From Firmicutes bacterium AF25-13AC (GTDB lineage: Bacteria > Bacillota > Clostridia > Lachnospirales > Lachnospiraceae), in contig QUFP01000070.1 in the NCBI GenBank assembly GCA_003478935.1, positions 1 through 8,900 on the forward strand: 8,900 nt of DNA, written 5' to 3'. The notes below the pieces were generated by a model. It made no database searches. It worked only from the letters and a program-made list of their open reading frames with translations, and was not told where the DNA came from. Below, one piece after another: positions 4,450 through 8,900 of the stretch. Position numbers and translations under genes: made by a program. Position 1 is the first letter of the stretch; the number at the start of each line of letters is the position of its first letter.

Positions 4450-5623
4450 GAAAGCAATGTATAAGTTGAGTTATGGACTGTTTATATTGACCGCTAAAGA
4501 AGCAGAAAAAGATAACGGATGCATCATTAATACAGCCATTCAGGTAGCTTCGGAACCAAACCAGTTAAGTATCTGTGTAAATAAGGCAAATTATACGCAT
4601 GATATGATTCAAAGAACCGGAAAATTTACTGTATCAGTCTTAAGTCAGAAGGCACAATTTGAATTGTTCAAACATTTTGGCTTCCAATCAGGAAGAGATA
4701 CCAATAAGTTTGAAGCATTTGAGCAGTGTGCCAGGGGCACAAATGGTATTTATTATATTACAGAAGGTACAAATGCATACATTTCTGTGACAGTTACTAA
4801 AACAGAGGACTTGGGTTCACATACGATGTTTATCGGTGAGATAACCGATATGGAAGTTTTAAGCAATGTTCCTTCAGTAACATATGATTATTATCAGAAT
4901 AATATTAAGCCTAAGCCACAGGAGGTTGGAAAAACAGAGGACAGTCAGACAATATGGCGTTGCAGAATTTGCGGATACGAATATGTAGGCGAGGAATTAC
5001 CAGATGACTTTATATGTCCTTTGTGCAAGCACCCGGCATCAGATTTTGAAAAAGTAGTAAAGAAAACGGAGGTAAAAGAGATGGCAGCAAACAAATATGC
5101 AGGAACACAGACAGAGAAGAATTTACAGGAGGCATTTGCAGGGGAATCACAGGCAAGAAATAAGTATACCTATTTTGCTTCTGTAGCGAAAAAGGAAGGT
5201 TACGAGCAGATGTCAGCATTGTTTTTAAAGACTGCAGATAATGAGAAAGAACATGCAAAGATGTGGTTCAAGGAATTAGCAGGAATTGGTGATACAAAGG
5301 AAAACCTGGCGGCAGCGGCAGAAGGCGAAAATTATGAGTGGACAGATATGTATGAAGGCTTTGCTAAAACAGCTGAGGAAGAAGGATTCCCTGAGCTTGC
5401 AGCAAAATTCAGGGCAGTAGGTGAGATTGAGAAGCACCATGAGGAAAGATATCGTGCACTTCTTAAGAATATTGAAACTTCACAGGTATTTGAAAAGAGC
5501 GAAGTTAAGGTATGGGAATGCCGTAACTGCGGACATATTGTGGTAGGAACTAAGGCGCCTGAAGTATGTCCGGTATGTAATCATCCACAGAGCTATTTTG
5601 AAGTACATGAAGAGAATTATTAA
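4442..5623 (+). CDS. Flavin reductase-rubredoxin-rubrerythrin-rubredoxin fusion
   Basis: The 393-aa protein joins four redox modules. Residues 1-155 form an FMN-binding split-barrel flavin reductase domain like that of high-molecular-weight rubredoxin (Hrb). Residues 171-205 are a rubredoxin with iron ligands C174, C177, C192 and C195. Residues 214-345 are a rubrerythrin ferritin-like diiron domain, with E235 in FAGES, ExxH at 268-271, further acidic residues near 295-306 and ExxH at 330-333. Residues 357-393 are a second rubredoxin with C360, C363, C376 and C379. Known chemistry: Hrb passes electrons from NAD(P)H-reduced flavin to partners, and rubrerythrin reduces hydrogen peroxide to water. 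The fusion would place donor and peroxidase in one cytosolic chain. It starts inside the perR end, with GGAGG just upstream. The linker between halves is about eight residues and its coding sequence contains a ribosome binding site before M214. The Hrb and Rbr halves may once have been separate genes. Confidence 0.93.
   Translation: MDRKAMYKLSYGLFILTAKEAEKDNGCIINTAIQVASEPNQLSICVNKANYTHDMIQRTGKFTVSVLSQKAQFELFKHFGFQSGRDTNKFEAFEQCARGTNGIYYITEGTNAYISVTVTKTEDLGSHTMFIGEITDMEVLSNVPSVTYDYYQNNIKPKPQEVGKTEDSQTIWRCRICGYEYVGEELPDDFICPLCKHPASDFEKVVKKTEVKEMAANKYAGTQTEKNLQEAFAGESQARNKYTYFASVAKKEGYEQMSALFLKTADNEKEHAKMWFKELAGIGDTKENLAAAAEGENYEWTDMYEGFAKTAEEEGFPELAAKFRAVGEIEKHHEERYRALLKNIETSQVFEKSEVKVWECRNCGHIVVGTKAPEVCPVCNHPQSYFEVHEENY
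5068..5083 (+). promoter_or_regulatory. Internal ribosome binding site and in-frame ATG (rubrerythrin start)
   Basis: GGAGGT (5068-5073) lies seven bases before an in-frame ATG (5081, codon 214), exactly where the rubrerythrin domain begins. A start here would give a 180-aa rubrerythrin plus rubredoxin, the usual length of a free-standing rubrerythrin. The signal is as good as the true starts in this window, so it is either a working second start or a relic of a former intergenic junction. Confidence 0.6.
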
Positions 5624-5638
5624 GGAGATGAGATTATT

Positions 5639-6114
5639 ACGAAGAAGAAAGTGATTAATTCAAAAAAGCAGTAATGATAGGCTGTGGCTTTGTTGGTTCT
5701 GCATCGGTATTTGCTCTGATGCAGAGTGGCTTGTTTACAGAGATTACCCTTATCGATGCAGATAAGAATAAGGCAGAAGGAGAAGCAATGGATATCAGTC
5801 ATGGTATTCCATTTGCGAGTCCGGTAGATATCCTGACTCAGGTAGCCATAAAGTTATCAGGACTTCCAGAAAACAGGGTTATTGGATCGGGTACTGTGTT
5901 AGATAGTGCCAGATTAAGATATAAGCTTGGAGAGCATGGAGACAGCGAAGTTGTAGCATGGTCATAATCCAATGTATCTGGTGTTCCATTAAGTGAAATG
6001 TGTGGACATTACAAGCACAAGGAAAACACGGCAGAAATAGCTACAGCAGTCAAGAACAGTGCTTATGAGATTATAAACAAAAAGCACGCTACATATTATG
6101 GAATTGCAATGTAG
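5639..6114 (+). pseudogene. ldh: L-lactate dehydrogenase, degraded
   Basis: The remains of an NAD-dependent L-lactate dehydrogenase (normally ~315 aa; pyruvate to lactate) are readable. The expected ATG is ACG at 5639, after AAGGAG (5622-5627). One A is missing from the run at 5662-5667, shifting the frame before [20 protein letters not shown], which holds the NAD-binding GxGxxG. FASP then joins [12 protein letters not shown] with ~60 residues lost, and YKLGEH joins GDSEVVAWS with ~15 lost, though the active-site GEHGDSE survives at the joint. An in-frame TAA (5965-5967) follows. After it, in the same frame, are NVSGVPLSEMCGHYKHKENT (about three residues missing at C/G) and KHATYYGIAM, then TAG at 6112. 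The last ~80 residues are gone. Deletion sizes are estimated from the family as I recall it. The gene cannot make an active enzyme. Confidence 0.9.
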
Positions 6115-6191
6115 GAAATAACACGGGATCTGGAAATAACAGTTGGAATTTTATATGTCAGTACCTTTTAAAAAATAGGGATGGATTATTC

Positions 6192-6245
6192 GATTCAGAA
6201 TGTGTGAATGCCTTTTTTTATGCATTCACACATTCTGAATCTTTT
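6192..6245. terminator. Perfect 20-bp hairpin, likely terminator
   Basis: The arms 6192-6211 and 6222-6241 are perfectly complementary over 20 bases (GATTCAGAATG... with ...CATTCTGAATC), with a T-rich 10-nt loop. A short TTTT (6242-6245) follows. It lies about 80 nt after the ldh remnant and probably ended that transcript. The length of the perfect stem is unusual, and the T run is short for a typical terminator. Confidence 0.6.
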
Positions 6246-6284
6246 ATATGTTTAAGTGATAATTCTTTTGAAATGAAACTATGA

Positions 6285-6791
6285 GAGATTATCCCAAGAC
6301 AAAAACAGGTTTTTGATTGGAAAACGTGTAAAAATGTCGCAGATTTTTTTGCAAAGATTGTAGATTATAAATCTTCTTTTACAAGCAGATATTCTATAGA
6401 AGTGGCTGAAAAAGCAGCTTTTTTTGCTCAATATATCGGATATGATTCTATTAATGTGCAAAAAATTTATCTGGCTGGTGCACTGCATGATATTGGGAAG
6501 ATGGCAGTAGGCAATGAAATTTTAGAAAAACCGGATAAGCTTACGGATGATGAATTTTCAAAAATGAAGAATCATGCTGGCTATACATACCTTATATTAT
6601 CAGAGGTTAATGATTTTGAAGAAATACGAGACTGGGCAGCTTTCCATCATGAAAAATTAAATGGAAAAGGGTATCCTTTTGGAAAAACCGCAGCTGAATT
6701 AAATGAGCCGGAACGTATTATGGCATGTATTGATATTTATCAGGCATTAATCGAGGACAGACCACGCATCCAGCAATGCCATTTCATCTAG
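6285..6791 (+). pseudogene. HD-GYP domain phosphodiesterase remnant
   Basis: The open frame (after TGA 6282-6284, to TAG 6789-6791) encodes about 168 residues of an HD-GYP domain, the catalytic unit that breaks down cyclic di-GMP. Visible motifs are the metal-binding HD in GALHDIGKM, HHEKLNGKGYPFG (the HHExxxGxGYP signature that gives the family its name), and the following CIDIYQALIEDRP. The domain begins near FFAKIVDYKSSFTSRYS. A GTG at 6402 is the first internal start candidate but would cut off real domain sequence and has no ribosome binding site; none is seen upstream either. Sensor or receiver parts usually found before such a domain are absent. After EDRP the sequence departs from the family (RIQQCHFI), so the C-terminal helices are lost at 6765-6773 (CGCATCCAG), a string also found in dispersed repeat copy 1. 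Probably non-functional. Confidence 0.8.
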
Positions 6792-6821
6792 CCAGTTTAA
6801 TTCTGCAAAGTTAAACAAACC

Positions 6822-6847
6822 AAAAAGTGCCTGTCCCCGGTAAAAAA
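6822..6847 (+). repeat. Dispersed repeat copy 4, A-flanked form
   Basis: The core at 6827-6844 has one change (GGTA instead of GGCA). It is flanked by A runs at 6822-6826 and 6842-6847, as in copies 2 and 5. It lies 35 nt after the HD-GYP remnant and 46 nt before the amidohydrolase start. Confidence 0.85.
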
Positions 6848-6889
6848 CTTTTCTACGAGGATAAAAAAGAAAAAGAGGAAAAATAAACA

Positions 6890-8500
6890 GTGGATACGAT
6901 TTTTTTTAACGGATGTATAAGAACACTGGATAACAGTGAAAAAGTGGCAGAGGCTGTGGGAATCGAAAATGGCCGGATCGTTTTTGTGGGAACTGATAAA
7001 GAAGCGGAAGCTTTTTCCTGCAAAAAACGGATTGACCTTAAGGGAAGGCTGATGCTGCCCGGTTTTGTGGATACACATATGCATATGCTGCATTATGCAT
7101 TTGTGGAAAGATCTGTGAAACTGTTTGACTGCACAAGTGTTGAGGAAATGCTTGCTGCAGCAAAAAAAAGACTGGAGGAGAGTAAAGGTCAGAAGCTGAC
7201 CTGGCTCTACTGCAGAGGCTGGAATGAGGAGCATTTTGATAAGCCGCGCTATCCGCATAAGGATGAGCTAGATGCACTCTCAACGGAAATCCCCATCATT
7301 ATGGTGCGTGTCTGCGGGCATGTGGCTGTGTGCAACAGCTGTGGTCTGGAGCTTCTGAAAAAAATCCCGGAGTTTCCGGAGATTGAGAAGGAGGTTGATT
7401 TGGATACCGGACTTCTGAAGGAGAATGCAGTACAGTTTTATTCTTCCGTATTGGAAGCACCATCCCAGGAAGAAGTGGAAGGCTACATCAGATACAGTGC
7501 GAAGAAGCTGAATGAATGTGGATTTACAGGTGTACAGTCCGATGATCTTGCCTCCCTTCCGGGAAAAAACTGGCGTCGGATTATGGCCTCCTACAAGGCA
7601 CTGGATGCCAGAGGAGAGCTGAGTATCCGCCATTATGAGCAGTGCCTTTTTGAGCGGGCGGAGGATGCGAAGGCTTTTATCGAGGAAGGATATCGTACCG
7701 GGCAGAGGGGAGATCACTTTATTGTTGGACCGATGAAGCTGATCCAGGATGGTTCCCTTGGTGCAAGAACAGCGGCCATGAATGAGCCTTACGAGGATTC
7801 GCCGGAAAATACCGGGATCATCACATTCAGTCAGGATGAGCTTGACGATCTGTTTGCTTTTTTTGACCGGCATCAGATGCAGGCGGCGGTACACTGTATA
7901 GGCGATCGTGCCATGGATATGGTCATTGAGGCAGCTGCGAAATCTCCTTACCGGAAGGATAACAAAAAGGGCAGACATGGTATCGTGCATTGCCAGATCA
8001 CCAATCCGCGTATTTTGCAGGGGATGAAAGACCAGGATCTGCTGGCATATATCCAGCCGGTATTTATCGATCTGGATATGAACACAGTGGAACCTGCCAT
8101 CGGCGCACAACGTATGGATAAGGTGTATGCATGGAAGAGTATGCTGGATATGGGAATCCATACGTCCGGCGGCTCGGATGCTCCTGTGGTAAGCTTTGAT
8201 GCAATGGAGAATATTTATTTTGCAGTTACCCGCAAAAATATCAGCGGTCAGCCACAGGAAGGCTGGATCCCATCCGAAAAAATATCCGTAGACGAAGCGG
8301 TGAAGCTTTTTACAAAAAACGCAGCTTACGCTTCCTATACAGAAGACGAGAACGGAACCATCGAAGTGGGAAAAAATGCGGACTTCGTAGTTCTCGAGAA
8401 GAATATCTATGAGATCGACCCGGATGAGATCAAGGCCACGAAAGTGAATATGACAGTTCTTGGCGGTGAGATCGTTTATGAGAGAGAAGTAGAAGAATAG
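6890..8500 (+). CDS. Amidohydrolase family 3 protein (YtcJ-like)
   Basis: The 536-aa protein is a full-length metal-dependent amidohydrolase of the YtcJ/amidohydrolase-3 group. Metal ligands expected for the fold are visible: HxH in FVDTHMHM (H63, H65), lysine K283 in GPMKLIQDGSLG, H335 in VHCIGDRA, H367 in IVHCQI and D430 in GGSDAPV. A beta-sandwich subdomain is formed by the first ~55 residues (NGCIRTLD, VGIENGRIVFVG) and the end (GTIEVGKNADFVVLEKN). The family hydrolyses C-N bonds in varied substrates, usually unknown, and this one is unassigned. The start is GTG at 6890, with AGAGGA (6874-6879) ten bases upstream, rather distant; MDTIFFNG fits the family beginning. No promoter is obvious; dispersed repeat copy 4 lies just upstream. 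It stands alone, ends in a terminator, and is clearly more GC-rich than the oxidative-stress genes (53% in 7261-7320 against 28% in 4141-4200). Confidence 0.93.
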   Translation: MDTIFFNGCIRTLDNSEKVAEAVGIENGRIVFVGTDKEAEAFSCKKRIDLKGRLMLPGFVDTHMHMLHYAFVERSVKLFDCTSVEEMLAAAKKRLEESKGQKLTWLYCRGWNEEHFDKPRYPHKDELDALSTEIPIIMVRVCGHVAVCNSCGLELLKKIPEFPEIEKEVDLDTGLLKENAVQFYSSVLEAPSQEEVEGYIRYSAKKLNECGFTGVQSDDLASLPGKNWRRIMASYKALDARGELSIRHYEQCLFERAEDAKAFIEEGYRTGQRGDHFIVGPMKLIQDGSLGARTAAMNEPYEDSPENTGIITFSQDELDDLFAFFDRHQMQAAVHCIGDRAMDMVIEAAAKSPYRKDNKKGRHGIVHCQITNPRILQGMKDQDLLAYIQPVFIDLDMNTVEPAIGAQRMDKVYAWKSMLDMGIHTSGGSDAPVVSFDAMENIYFAVTRKNISGQPQEGWIPSEKISVDEAVKLFTKNAAYASYTEDENGTIEVGKNADFVVLEKNIYEIDPDEIKATKVNMTVLGGEIVYEREVEE

Positions 8501-8528
8501 CGGCAGTATAAAAAGAAAAAAGTGAGAG

Positions 8529-8564
8529 GCAGAGTCTGAGTGGAGCAGGCTCTGCTTTTTTTTT
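8529..8564 (+). terminator. Rho-independent terminator of the amidohydrolase gene
   Basis: GCAGAGTCTG (8529-8538) pairs with CAGGCTCTGC (8546-8555), one G-U pair, around a 7-nt loop. Nine T's follow (8556-8564). It begins 28 nt after the stop codon. Confidence 0.9.
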
Positions 8565-8657
8565 GATTTCAGTAAAAATATAGAACAAGATGTATACCAT
8601 AACGGTGAACAAAATTCGTCGAAGAAAGCAGTAACATTGTTACATGGAAAATATTGA

Positions 8658-8686
8658 TTGAGAAACGAGGGTAAACTGGTTATAAT
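8658..8686 (+). promoter_or_regulatory. Promoter before the 32-codon ORF
   Basis: TTGAGA (8658-8663) and TATAAT (8681-8686) are 17 nt apart, a good sigma-A-type promoter. It would drive the short ORF at 8736 and possibly the gene starting at 8882. Confidence 0.65.
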
Positions 8687-8735
8687 AAAATCAAGAAATT
8701 TATAATATTATCAGCAGAAAATGAGGTGATGATGT

Positions 8736-8834
8736 ATGCCAAAGATTATGCAGGATTTAATTAAACAGTATGTGGAAGCGGTCATAAAAAAAGTGCCTGT
8801 CCCCGGCAAAAAACATAACGATATGGTAGAATGA
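8736..8834 (+). pseudogene. Short ORF interrupted by a dispersed repeat
   Basis: An ATG with a good ribosome binding site (GAGGTGAT, 8723-8730) opens a 32-aa frame, MPKIMQDLIKQYVEAVI, followed by KKVPVPGKK, which is the repeat in translation, and a short tail. A promoter lies 50 nt upstream, so the 5' end looks like a real gene. The N-terminus resembles the lead-in helix of small nucleotidyltransferase-domain proteins (QxxIxxYVxxV before a KxVILYGSYARG motif), but that motif is not present, so this is only a hint. Most likely the start of a longer gene whose remainder was lost at the repeat; a genuine small peptide cannot be excluded. Confidence 0.5.
8786..8813 (+). repeat. Dispersed repeat copy 5, A-flanked form
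   Basis: The core at 8793-8810 is identical to the consensus and is flanked by A runs (8786-8792, 8808-8813). It lies inside the 32-codon ORF, which reads through it as KVPVPGK. Confidence 0.85.
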
Positions 8835-8881
8835 TTATGACAAATTTGAAGTTATAAGAAGTGGAAAAGGAGGACAAGTTA

Positions 8882-8900
8882 ATGATAAAAAAAATAGCCA
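8882..8900 (+). CDS. Start of an unidentified gene, cut by the window edge
   Basis: ATG at 8882 follows a strong AAGGAGG (8867-8873) at eight bases. Only MIKKIA is readable before the edge; the two lysines followed by a hydrophobic residue could begin a signal peptide, but this is too short to judge. TAGAAT (8827-8832) preceded by TGG is a possible extended -10 for it. Confidence 0.6.

Noticed and set aside
6402..6791. HD-GYP segment as an intact 129-aa gene starting at GTG 6402
   Set aside because: Family similarity continues upstream to about 6320, there is no ribosome binding site, and the domain's C-terminal part is missing.
7280..8161. Minus-strand open frame of 293 codons
   Set aside because: It lies entirely antisense within the amidohydrolase, whose motifs and length are clear; the antisense product shows no family features.
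129..8810. CRISPR array made of the GTGCCTGTCCCC repeats
   Set aside because: The copies are hundreds to thousands of bases apart with genes between, too short, and no cas genes are present.

Overview
This window looks like part of the chromosome of an anaerobic gut-type Firmicute, most likely Lachnospiraceae. The pointers are low GC in most genes, strong AGGAGG-type ribosome binding sites, a TnpV-type transposon remnant, a DUF134/NifX-like pair and a PerR-rubrerythrin operon. The organism is inferred from gene style only; no rRNA or marker gene is present.

Layout. Positions 1-343 hold the end of an IS3-family element (minus strand, running off the left edge) next to a 3' scrap of a tnpV-like gene. 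Positions 391-1294 carry a GNAT acetyltransferase with its own extended -10 promoter and an unrecognised 82-aa protein. Positions 1295-1771 are non-coding: a dispersed repeat, an imperfect 15-bp hairpin, a good promoter with an operator-like palindrome, and a 180-bp element with terminal inverted repeats (MITE-like) that separates the promoter from the next gene. Positions 1772-2305 encode a DUF134 regulator-like protein and an internally shortened NifX-like protein.

The intact core is an oxidative-stress block at 2497-5623: a two-helix membrane protein built from an internal duplication, the peroxiredoxin Bcp, the peroxide-stress protein YaaA, then a PerR regulator with all five sensing ligands, which overlaps a four-module protein (flavin reductase, rubredoxin, rubrerythrin, rubredoxin). 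The last can plausibly pass electrons from reduced flavin to a peroxide-reducing diiron site within one chain. It also holds a well-placed internal Shine-Dalgarno and ATG that could yield a free rubrerythrin. A PerR-like box and a sigma-A-type promoter precede perR.

Positions 5639-6791 are decayed: an L-lactate dehydrogenase pseudogene with a lost start, a frameshift, apparent in-frame deletions, a nonsense codon and a missing 3' end; a perfect 20-bp hairpin; and an HD-GYP domain remnant. Positions 6890-8500 carry an intact, clearly more GC-rich amidohydrolase (YtcJ-like) with a terminator. The right end holds a promoter, a 32-codon ORF that runs through a dispersed repeat, and the first codons of a new gene.

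The most unusual thread is an 18-nt repeat, GTGCCTGTCCCCGGCAAA, found five times, always in the same orientation and always at a gene border. Several of those borders are broken genes. It resembles a REP-type mobile element or scar; no transposase for it lies in the window.
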